Shown: positions 1 through 10,534, counted from the stretch's first letter. The stretch: 64,000 nt of DNA from Nereocystis luetkeana (GCA_031213475.1 JARUPZ010000034.1:4466940-4530939), one strand, 5' to 3'. Translations and numbers: made by a program. The notes: generated by a model from the sequence alone, not told the origin.

Positions 1-3
1 CTT

Positions 4-20
4 TGGTCCCCCGTAATAGT
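4..20. repeat. TA-MITE end fragment (copy 1)
   Basis: This is the right terminal inverted repeat of the MITE family described at 605, with core GGTCCCCCGTAAT. The rest lies left of the window. Confidence 0.6.
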
Positions 21-206
21 AATCAGAACCAAAGACGGTGTGTAAACGTGAGGGGATGCTTGTTTTTTGGGGTCGATCGTGGGTTCTGATTCTTACTACA
101 TTAGCCCACCCGGAATAGGACACACTGATTTATATTGAGGTCTTACCGCGCCAAATCCGAGGCATTTTGTATAAGAGCGGAAACATATCCCAGGCGGGGT
201 GCGTAC

Positions 207-395
207 CTGAACCGCCGCGCTCCGATAATGTTCCCGGCTACGGCGGTGACGACAATGGCGGCGATAACCTGCCCCTTGAAGCTGAACGTGTCTCCCTCCT
301 TCTTCCCTCCCTCCTTCCCGGCGGCGGGGGACGCGGCACCAGCAGAAGCGACGGCACCTTCCGGAACGTGACACACATCGGACAGATGGCCGATC
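207..395 (-). CDS. Probable internal exon, hydrophobic segment, unknown protein
   Basis: I do not recognise the protein. On the minus strand an open frame runs from a possible acceptor (GCGAG|GATC, 395) to a good donor (TTCAG|GTACGC, last exon base 207). About 76% of its third codon positions are G or C, as in the surer exons here. The peptide has an Ala/Gly-rich stretch, a short Lys/Gly/Glu-rich stretch, and one likely membrane helix (core GQVIAAIVVTAVAGNIIGA) followed by Arg residues. The order of a low-complexity lumenal or stromal part, a helix and basic residues would suit a small organelle membrane protein, but that is a guess. The gene would continue left of the window. The ATG-initiated frame at 1287-1754 on the same strand could supply an earlier exon; this link is unproven. 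Confidence 0.45.
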
Positions 396-604
396 CTCGC
401 TCAATGATCTGGATCGTCCAGGGCAGACACACTCCAAATACATACACCCTATTCCCTAGCAGTAGGAGGCTGTGGAGCAGAATCAGCCAGTGCCCTCTCC
501 CCAAACGAGATGCCGCAGGACCGGATGGATGCCATTTGCAAACAGAGACTTATCCGAGGGGCATGCGCCGTACAGCAAAACATGTGACAACCACAACAAC
601 AGCT

Positions 605-702
605 ATTACGGAAGACCATAGTAAATAGAACCACATATTGTTAGTAGAAATACGTACAGTTTTTACTGTACCGTAGGTCCTATTTACTATGGCCCCCCGT
701 CA
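605..702. repeat. TA-MITE, full copy (copy 2)
   Basis: This is an element of about 100-115 bp with inverted ends (ACGGGGGACCATAGTAAA and its complement) and an AT-rich centre containing TATTGTTNGTAAAA. There is no coding capacity. Flanks at several copies are TA-rich, as expected for TA target duplication by a mariner-type transposase. That assignment is inferred from the ends only. Confidence 0.75.
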
Positions 703-1286
703 TAGGAGGGCCCGGTACTGGCTGGCGCAGCCAGTACGCTGGATTCCCTCAGTATACTGTTGCGGCGAAGCCTCAACCTGGCGGCCAAGCCGCTTCTCGT
801 GGCGAGCCATCGTCCCCGCCCCCCGCTGGCGAGGGGTCCTCCGCCGGAGGAGTTTTTTTGGTGTGTGTGATCTCGCTTCACTCATCATCACAATCCAGGG
901 CGAAAAGAGTTGGAGTGGGGAGCGCGAGACACAACTTCGTCCATCGTGTGCAAGGTCCCCCTCTCTTTATCTCTACGAGCTCCCTCTCTCGTGTACCCAT
1001 TTATTCATTTGTGACGTTTTCCGTTCTACTTTTGCTGACTCTTATGCGAGCCGGAACCGGGAAAAAGAACAAGGTTTGTAGAGAGACCCAGGAGGAACTT
1101 GGTGCCAGATTATATCTGATTTATGAATCTTACCGATAGACAAAAAAAAAAAATCTCTGAACAAAAAAACGGTATTTCGATCAGAAATGGCCTGGCCAGA
1201 CGAAACCAGATACCAGTTATGTACGGTCCCAGAGCTGGCCGAAACTGAGATTTTGAACCCCGCACAGGAGGCATAACGTGGCGGGC
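703..1286. other. Unassigned stretch with short GC hairpins
   Basis: No gene is supported. Several short inverted repeats lie between 715 and 855 (for example CTGGCGCAGCCAG and CCTCCGCCGGAGG). An A-run is at 1141-1151. Confidence 0.3.
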
Positions 1287-1754
1287 CTAATACTTGTGCA
1301 TATCATCGCTACTACTGCAGCTGCTGTACTCTATCAGAATCTCTGACACTGTATCCCGGCATATAGCGGTAGATAGAGACTCCAAGTTCCGATGATGGCG
1401 AACACCTGACTGCACCGCAGAGGTGGTTGTCGTTGTGTTGTTCAGCTTTCTGCAATGGCAACGCACTGCTCCTTGATGCTGCAGCAGACTGCCAAGCTTT
1501 AGGACCCTTCGCCGAAGGAAGCCAAGCCAGTCCAGGAAGCTCGAGTCTGCGAAAGCTCGCCCCATGTTACCACCGGGCGGGTAACGAACAGGATGCATGG
1601 ATGCCGTGTACTGCTGTGTGTCCGCCGAGTTCAAATATTGCGGTAACTCCTCCCTCCAACGTCCTCCCAACTCAAACGAGACCCCAGCACGTATACTTCC
1701 ACCAAACACCATAAAAGAGGAAAAGACGAAACTCGGTACACGAATCTGGGCCAT
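1287..1754 (-). CDS. Hypothetical ORF, 155 codons, ATG start
   Basis: The frame is open, starts with ATG, and lies in DNA free of recognised repeats. About 58% of third positions are GC, lower than in the surer exons. No domain is recognised; there is a run of Thr residues near the middle. CAG|GTGTTC inside it could act as a donor, making the front part a first exon of the gene whose exon ends at 207. A chance open frame is about equally likely. Confidence 0.25.
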   Translation of the reverse strand: MAQIRVPSFVFSSFMVFGGSIRAGVSFELGGRWREELPQYLNSADTQQYTASMHPVRYPPGGNMGRAFADSSFLDWLGFLRRRVLKLGSLLQHQGAVRCHCRKLNNTTTTTSAVQSGVRHHRNLESLSTAICRDTVSEILIEYSSCSSSDDMHKY

Positions 1755-1829
1755 ACGAAAAACAGAAGTGCATGCCGGTTCAGTTTTCCGGTTTCGGCTC
1801 CCATACTCGTAAGATTCAGCCTTGTATCA

Positions 1830-2680
1830 GCTGACCCGGCCCGACCCGCGAAAATTTTGATACTCGTATGTCCACTTGACCCGACCCGACCCGCGATATT
1901 TTGAAAGCCTCTTGACCCGACCCGACCCGACTCGACCCGTGAGATTTGAAAACCTCCTGACCCGACCCGATCCGCGAGATTTCAAAACCTCCTGACCCGA
2001 CCCGACCCGCCACCTTCCGATTGCCCCGTGAGACACGAGTTTCATGCGGGTCGGGTCACCTTGACCCGCGAGGCCATTGATGTTGACCCGAAGGTCCGAC
2101 CCGCGGATCTGGCCTGTAGGCCGGCACTTCAAAAACAATTTATTAATATTAATAGTGTTCATTTTAGTGTCCCGCAGCGATATATGACCTGGCTGTAGTG
2201 GGTATAGATGAATGTGGGCATGCGTATATGGGTTTGGCGGTGTTTGAATGTTTGGATATGATACCACAGGAGTGTTATTGAGTATTGGTACGAGAGAAGC
2301 CTTTGGGTGAAAGAGCGGGAAGTGATTCGAGTGTCGGATCCGCGAGCCGAATGTGTGGGTCCGACCCGCGGGTCAGTAGAAAACAACTCGCGGGTCATGC
2401 TGGCCTGACCCGCGAGTGACCCGCTTCTCGCGGGTCATGACCTGACCCGACCCGCGAGCTTTTCATCACCACTTGACCCGACCCGACCCGACCCGTGAGA
2501 TTTGAAAAACTCTTGACCCGACCTGACCCGACCCACGATACTTGAACACCTCTCGACCCGACCCGACCCGACCCGTGAGATTTTGAACACTTCCTAACCC
2601 GACCCGACCCAACCCGTGACATTTTGAACACCACGTGACCCGACCCGCGGGTCGAGTCATGACCCGCGAAAAGCCCTGCT
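1830..2680. repeat. GACCCG minisatellite (locus 1)
   Basis: This is an array of roughly 30-36 bp units: two to four copies of GACCC(G), then a spacer like GTGAGATTTTGAAAACCTC. It is interrupted by about 200 bp of unrelated sequence (2110-2330). The same unit recurs at 6400 and 19340, so it is dispersed as well as tandem. Confidence 0.85.
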
Positions 2681-2702
2681 ATTTCCTATGGTCCCCCGTA
2701 AT
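2681..2702. repeat. TA-MITE end fragment (copy 3)
   Basis: Only the right end (CTATGGTCCCCCGTAAT) is present, directly after the GACCCG array. Confidence 0.6.
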
Positions 2703-2704
2703 AA

Positions 2705-3481
2705 TAGTAGATTGTGTCTTGTGGAAAGTATGATACCTAATTTTCTGCGAGCGTCTGTAGTCAACACTGCTGCATGCTACTGCTCAGCGATGCTGGTGCT
2801 TCCAGCCAGTATAAATATACTGCCAGTGCAACTGTACTGGCAGTATATACTGCGCCAACAATGACCAGCCCGACCAACGGCACCGGTACTGCTGCTGCTG
2901 CTGCTGCTATTGTCGTTTCCGTGGCTGGTCCACTTGCTTTCAGTTCGTTCGAATGCGTTTCGCGTTGTTTATTTGTTGAGGTTCGCAGGTTACGGAAAAA
3001 TTCGGCCCTCCGCGGAACGACTGTTTGTGTCGTAGGCGTGGTGGTGTTTTGTTCCCTCGAGCTGCGACCACGCGACTACTTCTGTTGTGTAAGTTCAAAA
3101 AGCGGTAGTCGCAGAAGCTTTTGCCGATAAATCGAACTAAAACACCCAGCAGCACGCTACCACGTGTTCACCTTTGGGTTTACTGGAATCCTCTTTCCCG
3201 GCGCCTCCTGCGCCCGGAGTTACAGCCATAGTGGAAAGCACAGCAGCAGAAGATGGGGACCGAGCAGCACAGCACCACAGCAGCAGCTTGCAGAGTTGCA
3301 GAACACCTACGGCGATTTCTGGGAATGCATAAAATAGGAGTTCGAACCATTTCATAATACATTCTTCAACAGGGGCTACCGACAAACCGTCCCCTCTTTG
3401 TTTTGCTGCGCTACTGTTGTGCTTGGACGTACTTATGAAGTCGACAGGGCCTTGCCTTTGCTTTCCTCTTTCCCTGCTACG
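2705..3481 (+). other. Presumed promoter and 5' UTR region of the PDZ-ferredoxin gene
   Basis: No exon is supported. The stretch holds a short CTG run near 2890 and frames open on both strands that look like chance. I see no core promoter element I would stand behind. Confidence 0.3.
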
Positions 3482-3784
3482 ATGGCACTCCCCAAGTGCT
3501 GCCTCCTCTTTATGGGGGTCTTGCTTCTCCAAGATGCGAGAGCCTGGTCCTTCGTGCCTGGCGGCAGGCACCTTTCCTTCCAGGCGCCTGCTTCTGATCA
3601 GCGAACAAGAAGACCGAGCGCTCGCACAGCAACAGCAGCAGGCCCAACCATGAGCAAGGACGGCCAGTTCGTGCGGGTGTCACTGCCGAAGCCTTTGGGT
3701 ATCCAGCTGGAGGAGTTGAGCCCAGGATCTCCCGGGGTGAGGGTAGCGGGTGTGGTGGAGGGAGGCACCGCCAAGGAGAACGGG
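3482..3784 (+). CDS. Exon 1: presequence and first half of PDZ domain
   Basis: 101 codons, ending GAG AAC GGG|GTGAGT, a perfect donor at phase 0. It carries the signal peptide, the transit region and the first PDZ strands. Confidence 0.85.
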
Positions 3785-5259
3785 GTGAGTGGCTTATTGA
3801 TGACCATTATCGATCGTGTTCTTGCTGACTGTACAAAAGAAAATGACACATGATCTCACCTCATGCAGTAACAGGTACCCTGGTAAACTATTATTAACCC
3901 TAGAGCAGGAACGTGAGCAGTGAGCGGCGTAAGACGCCCTCTTCGGACTACTCGTACCATTATGTAAGAGGGGAAAACTGACGATAAAAAAGTGATTACT
4001 ACGGCACCGGCCACTGCGTGCTTGGTGATTGGGGGATATATAGTGCGTATACATATTGGGTGTGTCCGAGTCACGACATACATACATAAGGAATCGTACG
4101 GCACGGACTCGACCTACCCGTGCTCCGCTCACGCTGCTCATATACAGGCGGCTAAATAACACAAAAGATTGCCATTGTTCTAATCGCTATCTCGAAGCCC
4201 TAAAGGTCCTGGGGTTAGGGTTTAAAGTCGAAAGCTCAAGTACCAGGTATCATGCATTTTGTCGAAGGGGGTTCAAGGTCTATGCAGCCCCTTCTCCCCC
4301 CCCCCCCACCCTATGGCCATACGACTACGGCCATGCATGATATCGAGTACACCCCCCGCCCCCCCCTCCCCGCCCCCGCTCCCGCCCCCCAGGAAATCGG
4401 CTCTAGCATGCTCTTGGTGGAGCTCGGAGGCAAAGATGTAACTGGCGCGACCTTCGATTCCGTTATGGAGGCGTTGGTAGCAGCCCCTGCAGGGGTCCCC
4501 ATCGACCTCGTCTTCCGCGACCCCTCTGTCCCGTCGCCGGCCCCGCCCCCGCCACCGCCTTCGCCGCCGATAGCGGCGTGCGAGATTAGAGTGATGAGCG
4601 CGGACGGGCAGAAGGAGTTGGGGGTTGTCAAGGCGAAGACGGGGGATAACCTGAGGAAGGCGCTGCTGGCCGGGAAGGTTGAGGTGTACGACATGGTGGG
4701 AAAGGTGTGTCATCTTGAGGTTGGTGTATGTTTGCCAGTAGCATAGAACCTCGTATTGTACTTCGTATCTGCTTGTGTTGGGAATGTTTTCTATAGTTTA
4801 TTACGGGGGACCATAGTAAATAGGACCAAATGTTATTACTAAAAATAGCGAAACGCATAACCAGGTAAGTACTTGTGTGTACCGTAGGTTCTATTTAATA
4901 TGGTCCCCCGTAATCGGAAGGTTTTATACCAATAGGGGAAGGTTTTCCATAGATTATGAAGGGTTTTTGCACCACCAACACCACCACCACCACCACGATC
5001 ACCACCGCCACCACCACCACCACGATCACCACCGCCACCACAACCACAACCACCATCAACACCACCGTCGCCTGCTCAATACCCCCACCAGCCCCCACCC
5101 TTGTCCTCACCCGAAGTCTCCATGCATCGCGCGTAAATATCCACCAATGTCCAGATGACGAACTGCAACGGAGGCGGCCAGTGCGGCACTTGCGCCGTGC
5201 AAGTCGAGCAAGCGGAGGAGTGGGACCCGAGAAGCGACTGGGAAGCCGGGAAACTAAAG
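3482..5259 (+). CDS. Plastid-targeted PDZ plus 2Fe-2S ferredoxin-like protein (exons 1-3, introns included)
   Basis: Three exons (3482-3784, 4393-4704, 5155-5259) join in phase 0 at canonical GT-AG sites and encode about 240 residues. Residues 1-20 form a signal peptide (hydrophobic CCLLFMGVLLL) ending at ARAWSF; the aromatic after the cleavage site fits the bipartite plastid presequence of stramenopiles. A Ser/Arg/Ala-rich transit stretch follows. Residues about 62-150 form a PDZ domain with the carboxylate-binding loop PLGIQL and a final strand IDLVF. A proline-rich linker (about 152-166) leads to a plant-type ferredoxin fold with the cluster motif CNGGGQCGTC (residues 209-218, C-x5-C-x2-C), as in NDH-associated 2Fe-2S proteins. 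The fourth cysteine must lie in a later exon; a candidate is at 5902. Role inferred: electron transfer or scaffold in the plastid. The ATG at 3482 is chosen because it opens directly onto the signal peptide. Confidence 0.8.
3785..4392 (+). other. Intron 1, ending in a retroelement C tail
   Basis: The intron holds a telomere-like TTAGGG pair (4213), a TACCAGGTA site (4241) and a C run. A 3' fragment of the C-tailed element (4300-4350) follows, whose own C tail runs into the splice acceptor CCCCCCAG at 4392. Confidence 0.75.
4300..4350 (+). mobile_element. C-tailed non-autonomous element, 3' fragment (copy 1)
   Basis: The last 50 bp or so of the family described at 53846: GGCCATACGACTACGGCC, CATGCATGATATCGAGTAC, then C-rich DNA. 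It is 5'-truncated and preceded by an older C run, as at other copies. Confidence 0.75.
4393..4704 (+). CDS. Exon 2: rest of PDZ, Pro linker, start of ferredoxin fold
   Basis: 104 codons from CCCCCCAG|GAAATC to GGA AAG|GTGTGT, phase 0 at both ends. It encodes the second PDZ half, PAPPPPPPSPP, and the first ferredoxin strands (EIRVMSADGQKELGVV). Confidence 0.85.
4800..4914. repeat. TA-MITE, full copy (copy 4), inside intron 2
   Basis: Inverted ends ACGGGGGACCATAGTAAA and TTTAATATGGTCCCCCGT bracket an AT-rich centre. Confidence 0.8.
4971..5075. repeat. CAC/CAT trinucleotide microsatellite in intron 2
   Basis: Impure CAC repeats with ATC interruptions. They would read as poly-Thr or poly-His but lie between exons 2 and 3. 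Confidence 0.8.
5155..5259 (+). CDS. Exon 3: 2Fe-2S cluster motif
   Basis: 35 codons from ATGTCCAG|ATGACG to AAA CTA AAG|GTGTGT. It holds three cluster cysteines in CNGGGQCGTC, then an acidic stretch. The phase is 0 at both ends. Confidence 0.85.
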
Positions 5260-5334
5260 GTGTGTACGTGGCACATGTTACGCTGCCGACCCTCACGTGA
5301 TAGTGCATGCCACAAGAAACAGCTCCACAATAAT

Positions 5335-5710
5335 ATTATCCTTGGGATTTGCGGGAAAATAAGAAACTCGGGAGCGGTTAGAAAGAGCCCCACTATAGTA
5401 CTAAGCCCTACATTTGCGGGATAATGATGGAAAATGGGGGGCGAATAGATAGAGCCCCACGAGAAATTCAGCCTTACATCTCCGGCGATATAAGAAAATC
5501 GCGAGCGGTTAGCAAAAGCCCCGCAATGATGTTAGCCTCGGATTGCAGGCGAATAAAAAAGATCGTGGGTTTTCCAAAAGCGCGCCACATTGTTAAAGTC
5601 AGTCTTAAATGTCTGGGAATACGTAAAACTCAGGAGCGATTAGAAAGAGCCCCCAGAAAGGCCAGTCTTACATTTCCGCGGAAAGTCATGATGTCGGGAG
5701 CGGCTGATGC
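5335..5710. repeat. Degenerate tandem repeat, about 75-85 bp unit
   Basis: About five or six copies of a unit containing CGGGAGCGGTTAGAAAGAGC and a partner stretch like TTACATTTGCGGGAATA. Related pieces recur near 6540-6600 and 7065-7140. Confidence 0.65.
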
Positions 5711-5901
5711 TGAAATTAGGGTAGAACACAATTTTTCTCAAGTAAGAAATCTAGCAAATGTTACATCTAGCCGGGGCCGGTACACTTCGGTTTCTTTGCC
5801 GCATGACATTCCCCGAATGCTATACTGAAACCTCGTCACTACTATCGTGTTTCTTGTTTACAAGAAGGCTCGGTTCCTTTGATAGCGCTGGTGCTGTGTA
5901 G

Positions 5902-5991
5902 GCCAACGGAGACAAAATCGCTGCCAGCATCGACGGGTGCTGTGTGCGAGTGAGGTCGATGGGGCACGCGACCCTTTGCTCGACCCTGTGA
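5902..5991 (+). CDS. Tentative exon 4 of the PDZ-ferredoxin gene
   Basis: After the acceptor GCTGTGTAG (5901) the phase-0 frame gives 29 residues and a TGA, with a CC pair about 35 residues after the third cluster cysteine, near where a fourth ligand is expected. The usual RLxCQ context is absent, so this may be chance. Another possible terminal exon is at 7998-8064. Confidence 0.3.
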   Translation, partial: ANGDKIAASIDGCCVRVRSMGHATLCSTL

Positions 5992-6400
5992 GAGGACCCT
6001 ATATGTAGCATAAAAACCCTGTTCCAGCACATGTACCCGGCAGAAAGTTCCTGTTATATAATACCAGGTAGTAGATATGCATACATGTTATTGAGGCATG
6101 GTTGTCAATTCTGCCGACAAAATCTCACCGCACATCGTAGACCGACCGACGTCGAATCTACGAGAGACATCAGCGCCTGCTTTATATGTTCCAATACCGC
6201 CTATGTATGAGGGATGTTGGGGATGTTTTACGGCTAATCCAAAGTCCCTTTATCTCGGGGTATACTTGAGAGCACGACGACTGTACCAAATGCATACACT
6301 CGATGACAGCCGTCAAGGTGCCCGTTAGTGAAGTTGGGTACAGCAGTACAGGACACCTATGGACACACACCTATGGACACTGAAAAAACATGGCCGTTCA
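5992..6400. other. Unassigned stretch
   Basis: A TACCAGGTA site is at 6062 and a short direct repeat (ACACCTATGGACAC) at 6353. No gene or known repeat family is seen. Confidence 0.3.
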
Positions 6401-6505
6401 CGGGTCGGGTCGGGTAAGGGTGACCCGACCCGACCCGACCCTATCCAACCCGTGAGATTCCACACACCTCCTGACCCGACCCGCGGGTTGGGTCATGATC
6501 CGTGA
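6400..6505. repeat. GACCCG minisatellite (locus 2)
   Basis: A short piece of the unit seen at 1830-2680, including GTGAGATTCCACACACCTCC and GACCCGACCCG, in both orientations. Confidence 0.8.
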
Positions 6506-6825
6506 AGGGCCCTGAAAAAAAATGTTTGCGTGGTACTGCGTAAGAAAGCCGGGCTGAGATTTGCAGGAAAGGTGAAATTCGGGAGCCATTAACCTGAAAG
6601 TTCGAGTAGAAAATCCAATCTGTATTCGAGAAACGCCTGCCCCGGGGTCCCTACTCGCACCGCCCACTCTACAGTAAATGCCTTGGGGGGCCACTGTAAA
6701 TGCCGAATGAGCAAACGTTTAATTTGTTTCCCCCTATCCCTGCGCTTTCGCCCATGCCTCCTTTCCCGCTTCGCTCCTTTTATCGCGTGCGCCCGATGGT
6801 GATGCGTTGTACCCGTTGTAATGGA

Positions 6826-6962
6826 ATGGTATGGTATTGTATTGTATTGTATTGTATTGTATGGTATTGTATGGTATGGTATGGTATGGTATGGTATGAT
6901 ATTGTATGGTATGGTATGTATGGTATGGTGCGGTATGGTATGGTATGGTGTGGTATGGCATG
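6826..6962. repeat. Pentanucleotide (GGTAT)n microsatellite
   Basis: About 135 bp of GGTAT/TGTAT repeats, open in several frames on both strands. Those frames are artefacts. Confidence 0.9.
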
Positions 6963-6964
6963 GC

Positions 6965-7610
6965 CTGACAACTAGGGCCGTCCGGAATCCCAGCGATTGG
7001 CTTGCCAAACAATCATCAGGGGAGACGCGACCATCATTACAAAACCCCGCAAATAGAGCAGAACAACGTTTTGTTAGAAAGTGCAGGGAGCGGGTATAGA
7101 CAGCGCGTGTTTGTAGTTGGCTAGAAAGAGCGGTGGAACGGTTTAATGTTAAGACATCACAATCACGGCAACAAAAGTTTCTTTTTTGGCGGGTCGCCAG
7201 TGCTTTTTATACTATGAGATCGAAAAAATCGTTGAGACTCAACCTTGCGAGCGAGCTGCCTATGATATGATACTTCGGTACGCGCGTGCTCGTTAGGTGT
7301 TGGGGGGTGTATGGATAACATGGAAGTATTCTACGGTCTGCCTTTTTCAGACCTATCCCCTGTTGGTAACGCCTTCCTCACTTTTGTAGAACCCTCTTTT
7401 TTGTTGCCGATCTTGCTATTTTTTCACGGAGGGACGTGCGGGGGGGGGGCTGTTCATGTGAAACCGCCGTGTGGTCGCCGGGCGACGCCTTCTAGTACTG
7501 TAGGCACGAAAACGCGGCGCTTTTTGGGGGTGGGGATGGGGGTGGCTGAGTTGCGTTGGGCCTGGACTATGCCAACCTTAAAAAAGCCACGGGATGTTTT
7601 AAGGGTGGGT
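6965..7610. other. Unassigned stretch
   Basis: A 100-codon open frame (7311-7613) has no recognisable features. Nothing else is supported. Confidence 0.25.
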
Positions 7611-7654
7611 TAGGATGAGGGTGGTGGTGGGGGTGGAGGGGGGTGGGCGGGAAG

Positions 7655-7712
7655 TGTACTCGATATCATGCATGACCGTAGTCGTATCACCATAGACCCG
7701 CATTTAAGGGTG
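7655..7712 (-). mobile_element. C-tailed element fragment (copy 2)
   Basis: It contains GTACTCGATATCATGCATG and CGTAGTCGTATCACCATAG. The G run on its left is the C tail of a minus-strand copy. Confidence 0.7.
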
Positions 7713-7795
7713 GGTGGGGGGGCGATGGTGGTGGTGGTGGCGGTGGTGGTGGAGGTGCGGGGAGTGGGGGTGAAGGGGGAGGGGGGGGGGGAGGG

Positions 7796-7912
7796 TGCAT
7801 TCGATATCAAGCATGGCCGTAGTCGTATGACCATAAGACCCTCGCATCCCTACAATGCCGGGACGGAGCACGTCGGTTTTTCACCGAACAGACAGACATT
7901 GCTTGTGGAGGT
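7796..7912 (-). mobile_element. C-tailed element fragment (copy 3)
   Basis: It matches the 3' part of the family, from ATTCGATATC through CCGGGACGGAGCACGTCGG, to a truncated 5' end. A G-rich minisatellite (7720-7795) lies between it and copy 2. Confidence 0.75.
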
Positions 7913-7997
7913 GGAGGTGGGGGGGCGAGTGGAGGGCGGGGGGGATGGGGGAGGGAAAGGGGGAGGGGTTGTCTTTTCCTTTTCAATGCCTTTTGTG

Positions 7998-8064
7998 GGT
8001 GAAGCTGGAGGACCCCGCTGTGGACCTCTTGCCCCTGGTGGGCGGGGCCTTCCAGCCAAAATGA
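7998..8064 (+). CDS. Possible terminal exon
   Basis: The frame gives LEDPAVDLLPLVGGAFQPK and a stop, preceded by a pyrimidine stretch (TTGTCTTTTCCTTTTC). It is too short to identify. It could be a last exon of the upstream plus-strand gene. Confidence 0.2.
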
Positions 8065-8089
8065 AGTATCACAACAACCCTATCCGCGG

Positions 8090-8540
8090 GGTAGGTTGAT
8101 CAAAGTGAGTCATCAAAATGAGTTTATTATAGCAGCCCTACCCGGGTGACCAAAATGAGTGATCAAAATGGGGTACCACAACCAACCGCCCTGCGTAGCG
8201 GGTGGCCCAAACGATGCATCAACAAATGGTTGGTGATGATCTAAATTGGGTATCGATCGCAATGACCCTGTTGTATGGGTCATGGTGCACACTACCACCG
8301 CATCCCTGCGCGGTTGATCAAAGTGAGTGGTCGAAATGAAGCATCGCAACATGTAGCAGCCCTATTCCGGTGATGAAAATGAGTGATCGAAACGAATTTC
8401 AACCAACCGCCCCGCGTGGCGGGTGATCTGGATGATGCGTATCGCGCATCAGAAAAGCCCCCACATGGGTGATCAAAATTGGGGGGTCAAAATGATCCTG
8501 AATGTGTGATAAGAATGAGACATCACGACAGGCCTTACTT
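8090..8540. repeat. Degenerate tandem repeat with TGATCAAAATGAGT core
   Basis: Repeated modules such as GGGTGATCAAAATGAGT and AACCAACCGCCCNGCGT at irregular spacing of about 40-120 bp. Confidence 0.65.
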
Positions 8541-9130
8541 GGGTGGCAAAACGAAGTTTTGTGGGTGTTATTTCCCTACCTACAGCTGTACCTAAGGATC
8601 AGGTAGGTGTTAACCTCGACAGTAGGGTCTCTATTTTGGGAACTATCGTATTGTCCGTCCGAAAAAAAAATCAAGATCACTTCATTCGCAAGAGAGGGCC
8701 TCGGCCACTACCTCTGCACTGCCGCCACCTACACCACACCGCAACGGACGCGGGCGTTGCGGCACAATGTATGTTGTGAGTCTGCTCATGGGGCGACACA
8801 CCTTTTTTCTTTGTTTTGCAGCTATAACACGGATTGGGCCGGCGGGCGGGCGGGCGGACGGGCGGGCGGGGAACTCACGTTACTCCCTTTCGCAAACCAT
8901 ATCCAACAAGAAGGAAGAAAACATATTACTGGTATATACGTATGTACTTGTTGTGGATTCTCTTTTTGTCCTCACATTTTCAACTCGATATCACAGCACA
9001 GCCAGCCTATACTCCCCCGTGATCGTCAGGGACAGGCTTCGATTGCACGTTGCCAGTGTTTATTATATGTCGTCAAGTTTGTACACGCCTCGGACGGACA
9101 GTCCATTCCCGCTTCCTTTAGACATTTCAG
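8541..9130. other. Unassigned stretch
   Basis: It holds a (GGGC)n run at 8838-8869. Open frames on the plus strand show no family features. Confidence 0.25.
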
Positions 9131-9445
9131 GGAATGTAAATTCCTGATCGTTATGATCTGTATGATCTGTACAATATGTATGATCTATAGCTCATGATAC
9201 CGGGTGGGAGCCGTTCAACCACCATGATCTAGGGCATGTTTCCTAGTTTGGATGTATCTGTACTACACAGATCCTGCACGACATATCACAACGAACGGCG
9301 GGTTAGGATCTAGATGATCTAGATCGTGATCTGTCTGGGTTGGAGGTATATATCTGTACTGTACAGATCCTGCACGCGACGCATCATAACGGCGGGTTAG
9401 GATCTGGATGATCTACTACTGCTGTAGATCGAGATCTGTCTGAAT
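9130..9445. repeat. GATC-rich dispersed repeat (family G, copy 1, partly tandem)
   Basis: Two successive modules contain CTGTACTNNACAGATCCTGCAC and GGCGGGTTAGGATCTNGATG. Related copies occur near 12440, 16875, 23450, 25020 and 33925. Confidence 0.65.
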
Positions 9446-9644
9446 TGCGCAAGCTTTTGGTTGATCCTGTCTCCCTTCTAGAGCCCTCCCCGCATCAACT
9501 TTCCATCGAGCGGTTGAAGGCTGCGTGTGCTCGCCGCTCTCCTTGAAACGTACCAAGCCCGCCCCTCCCGCGACCACCAGCCCCGGCCTCCACGTGCGTG
9601 CGGTGATCGACAGCAGCAGCAACAACAACTATAACAATAACAAC

Positions 9645-9737
<93 letters not shown>

Positions 9738-9738
9738 C
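9645..9738 (+). repeat. (CAA)n microsatellite
   Basis: About 30 CAA triplets. The frame around it (9525-9800) would read a Gln run, but no splice or homology evidence makes it a gene. Confidence 0.9.
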
Positions 9739-9744
9739 CACAGC

Positions 9745-10380
9745 AGCACCCACCATGTGGCATTTGCTTGTCGGTTGTGGTTCCCAATCCCACGCGATGA
9801 ACCCAACTACCAGCATCCTACCAGCCGGCTCCTATACCACGAGAGCGCCGCTCACTCGGTCTTGAACAACCGTGTTTCGGCCCACAACAACAACACCAAC
9901 GACGACGACGGCAACCACCACAGCACCATGTATGTGTGGGTGTGTATTTACTATTGGGTTCCCGATGCCCCACGAAAAGCCTCTACCGCGTAACACGCGC
10001 GATGAGACAAAACACTCCTTCAGACGAGTTTTCAAGCCGATTGCATCAACAGCGATGAGGGTGCGAATATCGAACGACGGGCGACGCCGCTAAAGAAATA
10101 TCTCGTGGCTATAGAAATATCTCGTGCGCATTGACTTCGGTACCGCACTAAAGTGAGCCGAGGCACGTGCTACTACGGCATTTAGGGGTAGCCTGTGAGG
10201 TTGGGTGCAGATATATGAGCTGGTAGTAAGAGGAGCAGGGAGGGATGTCGATGTTGTGTAGAGCACGCTGCTTGCAGTTTACGACCTGATTATTATTGCT
10301 CCACAAGTAAGTTGAGGGAGGAGAGAGAACTCTAGTAGGCGAGGAGGGGTACATCGTCGGGGACACAACTTAGCCCAGAC
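9745..10380. other. Unassigned stretch
   Basis: It contains short CAA/CGA-rich sequence near 9885-9925. No supported gene. Confidence 0.25.
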
Positions 10381-10534
10381 GTTGTCCAAAACTAACTTGT
10401 ATGCACATACTCGTATCATTCATCTGTCTATCGGGACGTTGTCATGCAGAAGGTGCCCAGACTTTCAACGGAATGCTCTGCGCACGACGGGGATGTCTGA
10501 ACTGGTTCCACTGAATATTCCCAAAGAGCCACTG

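Noticed and set aside
6589-7012. Several overlapping frames on both strands
   Set aside because: All pass through the (GGTAT)n repeat.
9478-9816. Frames with long Val, Leu or Gln runs
   Set aside because: They are products of a (CAA)n microsatellite; nothing beyond it looks coding with confidence.
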